A stretch of DNA of 64,000 nt from Siphonodentalium dalli (taxonomy: Eukaryota; Mollusca; Scaphopoda; Gadilida; Siphonodentaliidae), in NCBI GenBank assembly GCA_032622095.1, contig CP136061.1, positions 25,918,991 through 25,982,990 of the forward strand, given 5' to 3'. Under the pieces are notes generated by a model. It did not search any database and was not told where the DNA came from. It saw nothing but the letters and a program-made list of their open reading frames with translations. Position 1 is the stretch's first letter. Every line of letters starts with the position of its first letter. Made by a program: the position numbers and the translations under genes. Positions 12,085 through 26,603 of the stretch are shown one piece after another.

Positions 12085-13289
12085 TTGTAGATGGAGTTAA
12101 ACCCCACAACAGTGTGTTGGGGATTTGGACCTTGACTTGGGACCTTTGGTTTTTAACTCAACAAATGCGCGTACACCATATACACAAATTTCTTATGTAA
12201 CCAGAGTTTTTCTTGGATAAGATGAGTTTGAAGCCTGCTAACATTTCAAAATGTTGTCAGTTTTGTATTCCCTGCAGCGGAACTCGACGCATTGAAGCAA
12301 AAGTTACAAGAGATAAAATGTGTACGTAACGAGACTATAATACAAATGAAAAAATAAATTCAGGGAGGGGTGGGCGATACAGGGAACTAAGGGTTGAACC
12401 GATATAAATTTATAGAGCGATAATGACCAATGTTGACATAATATGCATCTCAACTCTACTGAACATTGCAACAAGGCTGTAAAATAGGGGGTGTCAGAAT
12501 TTTAGTCATCTCTATATAGTGCCATAATAGTCATTTATGGACTTCTATAAGATGTTGGGTTGGTTATATGGACTCGGAGAAAAAGGGGTTTGTACCGATG
12601 AACTGACATAAATTAGTGGAGCGATGTTGCCATGTAATATATCGCGACTGTACTAAAGCAGCAATGATATAAAATTGGGGGGGGGGGTCTGAAATTATCT
12701 CTATGTCTATAGATGGCACCAGGATTATATAGAAAGGAATAGCAATTGATATACGTATACGGTATACTATAGTAATACCATAGACATATAAGTACAAGTA
12801 TCACGCGATACAATATTACGTAACGTGACTATACCGATGAAAGAAATAAATAAATTGGACCGGGATTAGAGGTTGGGTTGGTTATATGTGGATAATTTGA
12901 TATGGAATTCATACCGATGAAACGATACAAATTAGTGGAGCGATAAAGACCAATGTTGACACTTAGTCAGGCTATGCGGGAGAAAATAGGGGTTGATACG
13001 ATAGACCAAAATAAAATTGTCGGGTGATAATGACCAATGTTGATGTATAAAGTAACGCGACTGTACTGTCGCACAATTATCAGGTGTAACCGGTCAAATA
13101 TGGACTCTAGTGCCAATATGGAACAGCTCAGAAAATATTTGCAGGGTACAAAAATTTATTTAACATGGCATTTGCCATTAAAATCGATTTAAGTCAATAA
13201 AACTGTCATTTTTCAAAATTTTAAGCTGAAACTTGGTGTATGTGTGTGGGATACATATATATTCCTAAAATGACCAGTCCAGCGCGTAA

Positions 13290-13601
13290 TTATGTTTTAG
13301 ATGGAAGAAATTGAATTTGTTTTCGATAATAAATTTGCAGCGTGGACGGGTCATTCCGGTCAACCCGGTCATCGAGTGCGCTCAATTTGTAAACAAAGTT
13401 TTGGTCAATAGTCGTTTTGGTCAAACTATCCCTTTTTAGATCGGGACAGCAGATCCGAATAGTAGCTAAGATGTATTTAGATAGAATTATCAAAAGAATT
13501 TGACCGATTCGGGTGTAGTTTAAGAGAATAGAGTGGAGAAATCTTGGTGATAATTCCAGAAAATAAAGATGGCGGAGAATATTCACAATGAAACTACCCA
13601 C
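13290..13601 (-). other. 103-codon frame conserved in all three tandem units
   Basis: Copies lie at 16962-17273 and 20583-20894; the third differs by one residue (CCPG for CCPD). No domain is recognised. It begins MGSFIVNILRHL and is rich in hydrophobic residues near the start. It is probably a chance frame in the repeated unit. Confidence 0.2.
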
Positions 13602-14236
13602 AATTCACTTCACTACACCAGGGGGGGGTTCGCAATAGGTTACACATTATTTTCAGTCTATCAAATTATTTATATTTTCAACAACAAGTGACTTTAAGTT
13701 TACAATTTCAGCCTATCCTGACTCTATCGATACGATTTATCATATTTTCATAAACATATTATACACCGGTGGCGTTAACTTTACAATTTCAGCATCTACG
13801 TGATTCTATCGGTACGATTGAGTAATGGTACAAAACAAAATGTTCAAGAATACATTAGGGGCTCCCAATGGGTTATATATTATTTTCAGTCTATCAAATT
13901 ATTTATATTTTCAACAACATATTATTACACCGGTGACTTTAAGTTTACAATTTCAGCCTGTCCTGACTCTATCGATACGATTTATCATATTTTCATAAAC
14001 ATATTATACACCGGTGACGTTAACTTTACAATTTCGGCATCTACGTGATTCTATCGGTACGATTGAGTAAGGTACACAAAATCTCCAAGAATACATTCGC
14101 CCTGTCCACCACACAATATCAAACTCACAGAAGCTAGAAACACCACAGGTGGCGTAATGAGAAATAAAAACGATTTTTAACTGCTGTAACGCTTGTATCG
14201 CTCTGTATTAAGGGTTACTACTGGGACGCAGATAAC

Positions 14237-17200
14237 GACAAGAAAACCATAGTCAGAAATGGTAACGCCACCAAGATTATAGTATTACATATAAATAGAA
14301 ATTATAAAAAATACATAAAATATTTTGATAACAATTGCGTTTAAACAAGTAATCCTTCAAATTATTACTAACAAAGCAAGTAAACGACTGTGGGGTCACT
14401 CAACAGATTATAGAGACTTGGACTTAGTATGCTGTAAATACTAAAATTTAAATGAAATAATTAAAAGATAAAATTTAGCAAGAAGTAAAAGTTAATTTTC
14501 TAATTTTTTTTTTTGGTTAAATAAAGCAATAATTTAAATGTAGCATTTGGTTTTTAAAAAATGATTGACCGTGGCTCTTCCAATAATTGCGCGACTGACC
14601 TGGTCAATTGTTCTTAAGAAGTTGTTTTGAGAATTACTATGGAGGGAACTAGTTATGGCTGTGGCTTCGCAAGTAATTAACTTGGTGACGTGGTGTTAAC
14701 AAATCTGAACTCCAGTAAACCAAGGACGCTCCATACCAAATATAAGGTAAATTAATAATTCTTTAGAAGTTGTTTTAAGATTTACTATGGAGGGAAAGAA
14801 TTGTGGTGCTGGCTTCGCAACTATTTGACCTCATTGTAACAAATATAAATATTAGTCACTCAGGCAATAGATGTATCTATTCTGTATATTAAGTTATTGG
14901 GTCTTACGTGTCTTGAGATGTCTAAATAATTTTCGATGGACAGATCGCACAAGGGACCCACGCCAATCTTCTGTTGGGATTCCAATTGTTGGCTTATTAA
15001 ATATGCACATATGCTTAAGATACAGTCGCGCGCGAAGCACGCTCCCGTAAGTCAGGTTTTGGATCCCAGTTAATGAAAATATCATTGAAATAATCGGTTT
15101 CCCCCAATAAACATCCATATATTCAATATACATGTTTTGGAGCAGAATTAGGCAGTCCATATTGGACGCCATCATGGAATTTATTTTGTTTTGTTTTAAT
15201 TTTCACACATATTTATTAGTTATGTGGATGGAGTTCTCATTAAACCTCACATCCTTATATTGGTTACAGTAATTGCCCAAAGTAATTGACCACTTAACCA
15301 GATCAGACTTATTGGTAATTTTTCAGGATTTAAAATCCTGAAAAATTACAAATAATTCTGCTCTGGTTAAGTGGTCAATTACTTTGAACATTACTGTATG
15401 AGGATTGAGTTATCATTAAACCTCAAATCCTTATATTGGTTACAGTAAAGCCCAAAGTAATTGACCACTTAACCACAGCAGAATTATGGGTATTTTTTCA
15501 GCATTTACAATCCTGATAAATTACCCATTATTCTGCTGTGCTTAAGTGGTCAATTACTTTGAACATTACTGTATGAGGATTGAGTTATCATTAAACCTCA
15601 AATCCTTATATTGGTTACAGTAATGCCCAAAGTAATTGACCACTTAACCACAGCATAATTATGGGTAATTTTTCAGGATTTAAAATCATGAAAAAATACC
15701 CATAATTTTGCTGTGGTTAAGTGAACAATTACTTTGGACATTACTGTTTGTAGATGGAGTTAAACCCCACAACAGTGTGTTGGGCATTTGGACCTTGACT
15801 TGGGACCTTTGGTTTTTAACTCAACAAATGCGCGTACACCATATACACACAAATTTCTTATGTAACCAGAGTTTTTCTTGGATAAGATGAGTTTGAAGCC
15901 TGCTAACATTTCAAAATGTTGTCAGTTTTGTATTCCCTGCAGCGGAACTCGACGCATTGAAGCAAAAGTTACAAGAGATAAAATGTGTACGTAACGAGAC
16001 TATAATACAAATGAAAAAATAAATTCAGGGAGGGGTGGGCGATACAGGGAACTAAGGGTTGAACCGATATAAATTTATAGAGCGATAATGACCAATGTTG
16101 ACATAATATGCATCTCAACTCTACTGAACATTGCAACAAGGCTGTAAAATAGGGGGTGTCAGAATTTTAGTCATCTCTATATAGTGCCATGATAGTCATT
16201 TATGGACTTCTATAAGATGTTGGGTTGGTTATATGGACTCGGAGAAAAAGGGGTTTGTACCGATGAACTGACATAAATTAGTGGAGCGATGTTGCCATGT
16301 AATATATCGCGACTGTACTAAAGCAGCAATGATATAAAATTGGGGGGTGGGGGGGGGGTACTGAAATTATCTCTATGTCTATAGATGGCACCAGGATTAT
16401 ATAGAAAGGAATAGCAATTGATATACGTATACGGTATACTATAGTAATACCATAGACATATAAGTACAAGTATCACGCGATACAATATTACGTAACGTGA
16501 CTATACCGATGAAAGAAATAAATAAATTGGACCGGGATTAGAGGTTGGGTTGGTTATATGTGGATAATTTGATATGGAATTCATACCGATGAAACGATAC
16601 AAATTAGTGGAGCGATAAAGACCAATGTTGACACTTAGTCAGGCTATGCGGGAGAAAATAGGGGTTGATACGATAGACCAAAATAAAATTGTCGGGTGAT
16701 AATGACCAATGTTGATGTATAAAGTAACGCGACTGTACTGTCGCACAATTATCTGGTGTAACCGGTCAAATATGGACTCTAGTGCCAATATGGAACAGCT
16801 CAGAAAATATTTGCAGGGTACAAAAATTTATTTAACATGGCATTTGCCATTAAAATCGATTTAAGTCAATAAAACTGTCATTTTTCAAAATTTTAAGCTG
16901 AAACTTGGTGTATGTGTGTGGGATACATATATATTCCTAAAATGACCAGTCCAGCGCGTAATTATGTTTTAGATGGAAGAAATTGAATTTGTTTTCGATA
17001 ATAAATTTGCAGCGTGGACGGGTCATTCCGGTCAACCCGGTCATCGAGTGCGCTCAATTTGTAAACAAAGTTTTGGTCAATAGTCGTTTTGGTCAAACTA
17101 TCCCTTTTTAGATCGGGACAGCAGATCCGAATAGTAGCTAAGATGTATTTAGATAGAATTATCAAAAGAATTTGACCGATTCGGGTGTAGTTTAAGAGAA

Positions 17201-17908
17201 TAGAGTGGAGAAATCTTGGTGATAATTCCAGAAAATAAAGATGGCGGAGAATATTCACAATGAAACTACCCACAATTCACTTCACTACACCAGGGGGGGG
17301 TTCGCAATAGGTTACACATTATTTTCAGTCTATCAAATTATTTATATTTTCAACAACAAGTGACTTTAAGTTTACAATTTCAGCCTATCCTGACTCTATC
17401 GATACGATTTATCATATTTTCATAAACATATTATACACCGGTGGCGTTAACTTTACAATTTCGGCATCTACGTGATTCTATCGGTACGATTGAGTAATGG
17501 TACAAAACAAAATGTTCAAGAATACATTAGGGGCTCCCAATGGGTTATATATTATTTTCAGTCTATCAAATTATTTATATTTTCAACAACATATTATTAC
17601 ACCGGTGACTTTAAGTTTACAATTTCAGCCTGTCCTGACTCTATCGATACGATTTATCATATTTTCATAAACATATTATACACCGGTGACGTTAACTTTA
17701 CAATTTCGGCATCTACGTGATTCTATCGGTACGATTGAGTAAGGTACACAAAATCTCCAAGAATACATTCGCCCTGTCCACCACACAATATCAAACTCAC
17801 AGAAGCTAGAAACACCACAGGTGGCGTAATGAGAAATAAAAACGATTTTTAACTGCTGTAACGCTTGTATCGCTCTGTATCAAGGGTTACTACTGGGACG
17901 CAGATAAC
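14237..17908. repeat. 3.67-kb tandem unit, copy 2
   Basis: This 3672-bp copy is almost identical to copy 1, again with three hairpin elements (15266-15747). Differences include single-base changes and a longer G tract near 16340. Confidence 0.93.
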
Positions 17909-20900
17909 GACAAGAAAACCATAGTCAGAAATGGTAACGCCACCAAGATTATAGTATTACATATAAATAGAAATTATAAAAAATACATAAAATATTTTGA
18001 TAACAATTGCGTTTAAACAAGTAATCCTTCAAATTATTACTAACAAAGCAAGTAAACGACTGTGGGGTCACTCAACAGATTATAGAGACTTGGACTTAGT
18101 ATGCTGTAAATACTAAAATTTAAATGAAATAATTAAAAGATAAAATTTAGCAAGTAGTAAAAGTTAATTTTCTAATTTTTTTTTTTGGTTAAATAAAGCA
18201 ATAATTTAAATGTAGCATTTGGTTTTTAAAAAATGATTGACCGTGGCTCTTCCAATAATTGCGCGACTGACCTGGTCAATTGTTCTTAAGAAGTTGTTTT
18301 GAGAATTACTATGGAGGGAACTAGTTATGGCTGTGGCTTCGCAAGTAATTAACTTGGTGACGTGGTGTTAACAAATCTGAACTCCAGTAAACCAAGGACG
18401 CTCCATACCAAATATAAGGTAAATTAATAATTCTTTAGAAGTTGTTTTAAGATTTACTATGGAGGGAAAGAATTGTGGTGCTGGCTTCGCAACTATTTGA
18501 CCTCATTGTAACAAATATAAATATTAGTCACTCATGCAATAGATGTATCTATTCTGTATATTAAGTTATTGGGTCTTACGTGTCTTGAGATGTCTAAATA
18601 ATTTTCGATGGACAGATCGCACAAGGGACCCACGCCAATCTTCTGTTGGGATTCCAATTGTTGGCTTATTAAATATGCACATATGCTTAAGATACAGTCG
18701 CGCGCGAAGCACGCTCCCGTAAGTCAGGTTTTGGATCCCAGTTAATGAAAATATCATTGAAATAATCGGTTTCCCCCAATAAACATCCATATATTCAATA
18801 TACATGTTTTGGAGCAGAATTAGGCAGTCCATATTGGACGCCATCATGGAATTTATTTTGTTTTGTTTTAATTTTCACACATATTTATTAGTTATGTGGA
18901 TGGAGTTCTCATTAAACCTCACATCCTTATATTGGTTCCAGTAATGCCCAAAGTAATTGACCACTTAACCAGATCAGACTTATTGGTAATTTTTCAGGAT
19001 TTAAAATCCTGAAAAATTACAAATAATTCTGCTCTGGTTAAGTGGTCAATTACTTTGAACATTACTGTATGAGGATTGAGTTATCATTAAACCTCAAATC
19101 CTTATATTGGTTACAGTAATGCCCAAAGTAATTGACCACTTAACCACAGCATAATTATGGGTAATTTTTCAGGATTTAAAATCATGAAAAAATACCCATA
19201 ATTTTGCTGTGGTTAAGTGATCAATTACTTTGGACATTACTGTTTGTAGATGGAGTTAAACCTCACAACAGTGTGTTGGGCATTTGGACCTTGACTTGGG
19301 ACCTTTGGTTTTTAACTCAACAAATGCGCGTACACCATATACACAAATTTCTTATGTAACCAGAGTTTTTCTTGGATAAGATGAGTTTGAAGCCTGCTAA
19401 CATTTCAAAATGTTGTCAGTTTTGTATTCCCTGCAGCGGAACTCGACGCATTGAAGCAAAAGTTACAAGAGATAAAATGTGTACGTAACGAGACTATAAT
19501 ACAAATGAAAAAATAAATTCAGGGAGGGGTGGGCGATACAGGGAACTAAGGGTTGAACCGATATAAATTTATAGAGCGATAATGACCAATGTTGACATAT
19601 TATGCATCTCAACTCTACTGAACATTGCAACAAGGCTGTAAAATAGGGGGTGTCAGAATTTTAGTCATCTCTATATAGTGCCATAATAGTCATTTATGGA
19701 CTTCTATAAGATGTTGGGTTGGTTATATGGACTCGGAGAAAAAGGGGTTTGTACCGATGAACTGACATAAATTAGTGGAGCGATGTTGCCATGTAATATA
19801 TCGCGACTGTACTAAAGCAGCAATGATATAAAATTGGGGGGGGGTCTGAAATTATCTCTATGTCTATAGATGGCACCAGGATTACATAGAAAGGAATAGC
19901 AATTGATATACGTATACGGTATACTATAGTAATACCATAGACATATAAGTACAAGTATCACGCGATACAATATTACGTAACGTGACTATACCGATGAAAG
20001 AAATAAATAAATTGGACCGAGATTAGAGGTTGGGTTGGTTATATGTGGATAATTGGATATGGAATTCATACCGATGAAACGATACAAATTAGTGGAGCGA
20101 TAAAGACCAATGTTGACACTTAGTCAGGCTATGCATGAGAAAATAGGGGTTGATACGATAGACCAAAATAAAATTGTCGGGTGATAATGACCAATGTTGA
20201 TGTATAAAGTAACGTGACTGTACGGTCGCACAATTATCAGGTGTAACCGGTCAAATATGGACTCTAGTGCCAATATGGAACAGCTCAGAAAATATTTAAA
20301 ATCGATTTATGTCAATAAAACTGTCATTTTTCAAAATTTTAAGCTGAGACTTGGTGTTTGTGCGTGGGATAGTTATATATTCCTAAAATTACAGAGTACA
20401 GCACGTAATTATGTTTTAGATGGAAGAAATGAATTGTTTGCAATGATAAAATTTAACATGGCATTTGCCATTAAAATCGATTTATGTCAATAAAACTGTC
20501 ATTTTTCAAAATTTTAAGCTGAAACTTGGTGTATGTGCGTGGGATACATATATATTCCTAAAATGAGCAGTCCAGCGCGTAATTATGTTTTAGATGGAAG
20601 AAATTGAATTTGTTTTCGATAATAAATTTGCAGCGTGGACGGGTCATTCCGGTCAACCCGGTCATCGAGTGCGCTCAATTTGTAAACAAAGTTTTGGTCA
20701 ATAGTCGTTTTGGTCAAACTATCCCTTTTTAGACCGGGACAGCAGATCCGAATAGTAGCTAAGATGTATTTAGATAGAATTATCAAAAGAATTTGACCGA
20801 TTCGGGTGTAGTTTAAGAGAATAGAGTGGAGAAATCTTGGTGATAATTCCAGAAAATAAAGATGGCGGAGAATATTCACAATGAAACTACCCACAATTCA

Positions 20901-21378
20901 CTTCACTACACCAGGGGGGGGGGGGGGTTCGCAATGGGTTACATATTATTTTCAGTCTATCAAATTATTTATATTTTCAACAGCAAGTGACTTTAAGTTT
21001 ACAATTTCAGCCTATCCTGACTCTATCTATTACGATTGAGTAATGGTACAAAACAAAATGTTCAAGAATACATTAGGGGCTCCCAATGGGTTATATATTA
21101 TTTTCAGTCTATCAAATTATTTATATTTTCAACAACATATTATTACACCGGTGACTTTAAGTTTACAATTTCAGCCTGTCCTGACTCCATCGATACGATT
21201 TATCATATTTCCATAAACATATTATACACCGGTGACGTTAACTTTACAATTTCGGCATCTACGTGATTCTATCGGTACGATTGAGTAAGGTACACAAAAT
21301 CTCCAAGAATACATTCGCCCTGTCCACCACACAATATCAAACTCACAGAAGCTAGACACACGACAGGTGGCGTAATGA
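17909..21378. repeat. 3.67-kb tandem unit, copy 3 (shortened)
   Basis: It matches copies 1 and 2 but has only two hairpin elements (18938-19243), a rearranged and partly duplicated segment at 20296-20500, and it loses the last stretch of the unit after the GGTGGCGTAATGA block. Confidence 0.92.
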
Positions 21379-22295
21379 AATAACGAAAGAGGATTTCAAC
21401 AACTTGTCGACAAAGGATAAACTCAGTCATCCGGGGTAATGGGATTCACAGATTGCAGATTGAGGATTGTGAAGAGGTTGCAGCTCTGCTATCAAAACTA
21501 AAGATCAGCTGTATGCATCTATGCTATCGCTTGCACTGTACCAGAAAGAAGTATTCGATCGACAGAAAGAACATTGGTGGCGACGAATGACCGTGCACTG
21601 TGCATTTAAACCTATATATTTTATCCTCTAATATGGTGACGTTATGGTACCTGTAAATATGTACAGTTCACTCAACAAGTTGAGGTTGTCCGATGCTGGA
21701 CGGTTGGATTACAGAAGTAAGAAGTAAGTAACATTCATACTGTTGTTAACTGACAGCACAAGTTGTCTATTAAAATTGTTATACTCTATTTTGAACAAAA
21801 ATCAGACTAAAAATAATATAGTATGGAGGACCAGTTTGAACAAAATTAAAATTTTGTAACTTTGTATTTCTTAGTTCATGGTTCTTTTCTGTCACCACAT
21901 GTGTTATCGGAAATACACCTGCTCTATTGTTGTACTATTATTGCATATGTTTACATTAAAAATCAATGTTTGAAATTTGTAATAGTATGGAAGCCCACAT
22001 TGTCAAAAATATTTCAATTTCAAATTATGGTTAGGAATAATTATCGGGTGTTGTCGTGCATCTATTAATATAGTGAGAGTGGTAACCACATATTTAAAGT
22101 GGTTTATTAGTGTCTGACAGTATTCAACTGCGGAAGTCACAGATCAGATTGCAGTTGGTAAGATTGTTGAATTGTGGTGGTGGTGGTGGTGGTGGTGTTA
22201 CACATAGGTTTTGGTATCACACATGCAGATCTGTTGTTTGTTTACATACTGGTAGTGTTTCATAATTTTCATACTTTCACAAAGTTGCACTTGAT
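21379..22295. other. unassigned sequence with a (GGT)n tract
   Basis: A trinucleotide run lies at about 22171-22199. No gene is supported in the rest. Confidence 0.5.
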
Positions 22296-22551
22296 TAATA
22301 ACTGTGGCTGCACAAAAAGCTAAAATTAAGGAGCAGCGGGAAACAATAGCATTTCTTGAGAAACAACTCAAGTCAGAGGGACAGTCTAGTAATTTAGCTG
22401 CACATGTTGTTTTATGGAAAGGGAAAAAGAAATCAAAACTTTTTCGGGAGAGGATTCAGATGATTCAATATCAGATTGGGTTGAAGAGGTCAAGCGCCAA
22501 ATATGCCCAAGTCCCCACCCAAGCCAACACAGAAACGACAATTTATTTCAG
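22296..22551 (+). pseudogene. Gag-like coding scrap with a frameshift
   Basis: One frame gives a charged, coiled-coil-like start (KIKEQRETIAFLEKQLK). About 40 codons later another frame takes over with EIKTFSGEDSDDSISDWVEE and VKRQI. The FSGE...DWVEEV pattern resembles the start of Gag-like domains of LTR retrotransposons and their domesticated relatives. The switch needs a one-base slip near the TTTT at 22410-22413. The second frame ends at a good donor, CAG|GTATGA (22551/22552). It is either a degenerate retroelement or a spliced Gag-derived host exon with an error. No protease or polymerase lies nearby. Confidence 0.4.
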
Positions 22552-23682
22552 GTATGAATTATAGGCTGTAAAACAATTGAATTATATGAATTATAGACTG
22601 TAAAACAAAATAAGGAAATAATATGGAATAGTAGTAACTACTACTCCCGAAAAATATACTAAACGCGAGGAAAGCAGCAATTCGTGCCATTTCCAAGCTA
22701 AGAATACGATTGTAAATATCACCTTGTGTTACAATAGTTAAGAACGAAATGACAGAACCCGTGACTTTATAACTGCATACATTTGGCATAAATAATTAAA
22801 AGAATTATTATCCCGTTAATTAGCTACTAATTATATAATTTAGTTAATATAATACTGATTACAGTAGATATTAAATACAACTGAAATGTAATAAAATATT
22901 ACCTCAGGAGGCAATGCGACCGAACTCTCCGACGGTCAGTAGAAAAGAGAACGCGGTCAATACCAATCATATGTGTGTGCGTGGAAGCGTGACAAAGATA
23001 ATTGAGCTGTAAACAAAATGGTAAGGTGATAGTGGTACAAAATATGCTATAATATATAGTTAGGCATGCACACTCTCCTACATAATAAACGCAACTTTTG
23101 AGTGGGGATCAGGGAAAGATGCTTAATCACTCTAAGTGACGGAGGTTTTTGTTGCGAGTCGAATTTCCAAAATGAATTTCTTTCATTTGCTGTTTGATCC
23201 GTTTTAATTAATTCCAACTTTTTACAAAACTGATCGATCTTTCCAACTAGCGGCGATTAAAACACTCCTAATTGCGTAGTCACCAGGGTATACTTACTAT
23301 TTTCCCTCGGTTTGAACACATATACAAATATGCACAATATATGCATATGCATAGATAAAACTATGCATACTCGCAAATAAATAAAACTTCAGGTTGCGTT
23401 CAGATATCGCATTGCATAATGTCGCTATATGTTAATACACCGAAATTTGTTTTTATTTGCGATGGTCAATAAAAAAATTCGTTGTATATGGAATCGTTTG
23501 GCAGGATGTTATTGTTATTTACAAGAGTACGCATGTTGCTCATGTTACATTGTTATTGTTTTCTTTTGTCAATAAAATGTAATATACGTTCAATTTATCT
23601 CAAAATATGTTCCCAAATAAGTGGCTAAAATAGATTCAAAGTGGCTAAAAAAATTGGCATTTGGCTAAAACAATGGCTATAG
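22552..23682. other. unassigned AT-rich sequence
   Basis: No gene or clear repeat is seen. A GTGGCTAAAA word recurs near 23620-23660 just before the minisatellite. Confidence 0.4.
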
Positions 23683-24077
23683 GGATGTCTGGACCAGCGG
23701 GAACACTGGACTAGGAGATGGTCCAATAAATGGATGTCTGGACCAGCGGGAACACTGGACTAGGACATGGTCCAATAAATGGATGTCTGGACCAGTGGGA
23801 ACACTGGACTAGGACATGGTCCAATAAATGGATGTCTGGACCAGCGGGAACACTGGACTAGGACATGGTCCAATAAATGGATGTCTGGACCAGCGGGAAC
23901 ACTGGACTAGGACATGGTCCAATAAATGGATGTCTGGACCAGCGGGAACACTGGACTAGAACATGGTCCAATAAATGGATGTCTGGACCAGCGGGAACAC
24001 TGGACTACGACATGGTCCAATAAAGGAATGTCTGGACCAGTGGGAACACTGGACTATGACATGGTCCAATAAATGGA
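23683..24077. repeat. 49-bp minisatellite, eight units
   Basis: Units begin GGATGTCTGGACCAGCGGGA at 23683 and then every 49 bp to about 24026. They are almost identical, with a few substitutions (GCGGG/GTGGG, AGGAGAT/AGGACAT). The homogeneity points to recent expansion. There are no unique spacers, so it is not a CRISPR array. Confidence 0.95.
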
Positions 24078-26026
24078 TGGAGTTAGGCACAGTCTCCCTT
24101 TAAAGACAGACAAGGCGTTCATAGTGGGTCGGTGTGCAAAATTATAAAATCACCAGTAAGGAGAGGTATTCTTATTATTCATCATTGGTAGCTCTCCAAA
24201 AACTAAATATTGTGTGATGACACGGTTGTTATTTAAATAAAGCTGGTACACCGATGTATCAATGTATATCTGGTGTTGCATGTACTTGTTGGTGACAGTA
24301 ATTTTAGACATTGGTGACTCGTAGATAAACTATCATATGGGATTTTAAGATGGCTTTTTATGGAAAATATGTATGTTGATTACAGTAAAAACCATCTCTA
24401 AAAAATTCATGAGATTCTAGTATTTTGGCTCAGAATGGTAGTTGATTGACCCAAAACTTCACCATGTATCCACCCCCGTGTACGTGGTATCGCCAAAACC
24501 GAGGGTATCGCCAAAACCGAGAATATGGGAAAGTCATTTTCACGTATATGATATGGGGATATGTTTGTTTCTCATCGTAATACAGACATCGAGCATCGTA
24601 TGTGTATGTCCACATGAAGCAGGAGTATTTATCCACTAGTTGTCATTTAGTTTTCCCAGATCAGACCATTAATGTTTTTTTGGCGAATTTTTTCAATGGT
24701 GTTTTTGCTTTTGCTCACTCAAATTTTCTAGAACATCCATTCACTAGTATAGTTCCTTGACTCACACGCTTCCAAAACAAATGCCGGTATATAGTTGAAT
24801 CTGTCAATGAAGCATACGATTTGACAGAATTAAAAAAATCCCTGTCGTTCTCAACATCAGCGCGATATGAAGGGACCACTGTCGGTCCAGAAAGATGCGA
24901 ACGGCACAGATGAAGATGCGCCAAACGCCGAGTTTCTGTGCAGTAAATATGCGTATTACTTAAGGAGTTGTGATGAGTTTTCGAGTGTTTTTATGTGTAT
25001 CTGAGACTGGTAAATTGGACTGCGAATGTCATCTGAAATATGAATCCATAACATATTCGAAATATTGTGTGCATATATATTATGAATGTGTTTCAATTGA
25101 AATTAATTGAACATTCATCCCAGCATTCAGATTTGCGATCTCAAGAACGTGAATGAATGATAACGCGATACCTTGATCACACGCACGTGAATGCTGCCGT
25201 TTCGCATGCATGCAGCTAATCGGTTATTCGTTTAGTATTAACATGCTTGGAGTTTGTATATAGACCACATATGCCAGACGACACGCTACGGCGTATCAAC
25301 GATTTGTCATAATCATGTTTATTTTACAGACTTTAAATTATAACTCGTTCCCACTCGAGTAGACCGTTACGCGACAATGAAACCGAATCATCTTATTGAA
25401 TATACATAATATATATATCGTATTGCTCCAAATTATGCAATTCTGGATTTTTTGAGAGTCATCAGATAAAAATGTAACGATTCTATGTTAACACACTAAA
25501 CATCCGAACATATATGTACACACACACACAACAAAGTTACTGCTATTTATAATAAACACTTCACTGTGGAACATGTGTATACTGCCATGATTGTTATGTG
25601 CACATGTAAATTGCACTATAGTTTATAACTTTTCTAATTTAGCCCTATATAGGACCACATATTTAGTGGGCATAATATTTACACAAGACTTCATTATGTT
25701 ATCGTATAGGTTGCATATACTGTAATTGATATGTATGTTTAACCGAAATGAATCTTATCTCCGTCCTGAGTTTGGTTTATGGTTCTAACCAAAATTGTTA
25801 TGGATGTTCAGCGTCAAGTCGCATCTGACTTTCCCTAACGCTTCGTCTATGGGCACAATTTCCAATGGCGCATCTGATTCAGACATGGTATTTCATAATA
25901 CTAAATTCGAGATGCCACAAAATATCCGCGCAACACACAAGGGACCGGACGAATTGACTGATTAAGGGATCAATTATAATTTTATTATGATTTTATGCAG
26001 ACTGGCTGTTTTTTCTTTGTTCACAG
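24078..26026. other. unassigned AT-rich sequence
   Basis: A short tandem pair with GGTATCGCCAAAACCGAG lies near 24488-24523. Otherwise I see nothing that supports a gene. Confidence 0.4.
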
Positions 26027-26084
26027 ACAGAGATAATTGTTGTGATTATAGCTCCACTCGTGCAAACTTTCACGAGGCCCGATG
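26027..26084 (+). CDS. possible 58-bp exon, C-type-lectin-like
   Basis: A pyrimidine-rich tract and acceptor (TTTGTTCACAG) precede, and a donor (G|GTGAGTAT) follows. One open frame reads DNCCDYSSTRANFHEARW, where FHEARW recalls the helix motif of C-type lectin domains, usually followed by a Cys in the next codons. A second frame is also open across the exon, and no partner exon was found. Tentative. Confidence 0.22.
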
Positions 26085-26603
26085 GTGAGTATAACGTGTC
26101 ATTCATCATAAATTTATTTGTCTTCGGGGAGAGTACTTGTTTTGTTGGGGCGGAGTCTTAACCTCTGTCAAACCGCTCAACAGAGAAAAATGGACACCAT
26201 AGCACATGGTGGCGGTCAGACGAGCAATTTCCAATGATAATTCTTATACAAAACATCACAGGAAAAAAGATAAATATTTATACGTGCTCTATCCGCGAAC
26301 ATACTAGTTATCCAATCAGTTTATTGCAAAGCTATGATTGAACACAGAACATGCAAATATATATACATATATGTACAATAGCAGGAAACTATTGGCTATA
26401 ATCTTATACTCATGCCACAGTCATAATACCATATAATATTTATATATCTTAATCCCGCTGGGTGAAGGCACGCCCATTCCCATTTTGTCACCCACATCGA
26501 ATAATGCAGGGGGAACAGCAGTTATATTTACCCCCGGTCTCAACAAATGGGATGTGTTTTGAAATGGGGAGGTTTTGCCCAGGCGGGTGGGGTCTTCAGT
26601 GTC

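Larger units (their letters stand above)
10574..14236. repeat. 3.67-kb tandem unit, copy 1
   Basis: The unit starts at GACAAGAAAACCATAGTCAG and recurs at 14237 and 17909, nearly identical throughout. It holds a non-coding part, three tandem hairpin elements (11603-12084), degenerate internal repeats around ACCAATGTTGAC, and two related blocks with TTACAATTTCAGCCT at about 13640-13840 and 13866-14090. Confidence 0.93.

Noticed and set aside
23683-24077. CRISPR-like regular repeats
   Set aside because: Units are contiguous 49-bp copies with no unique spacers, in a eukaryotic context; it is a minisatellite.
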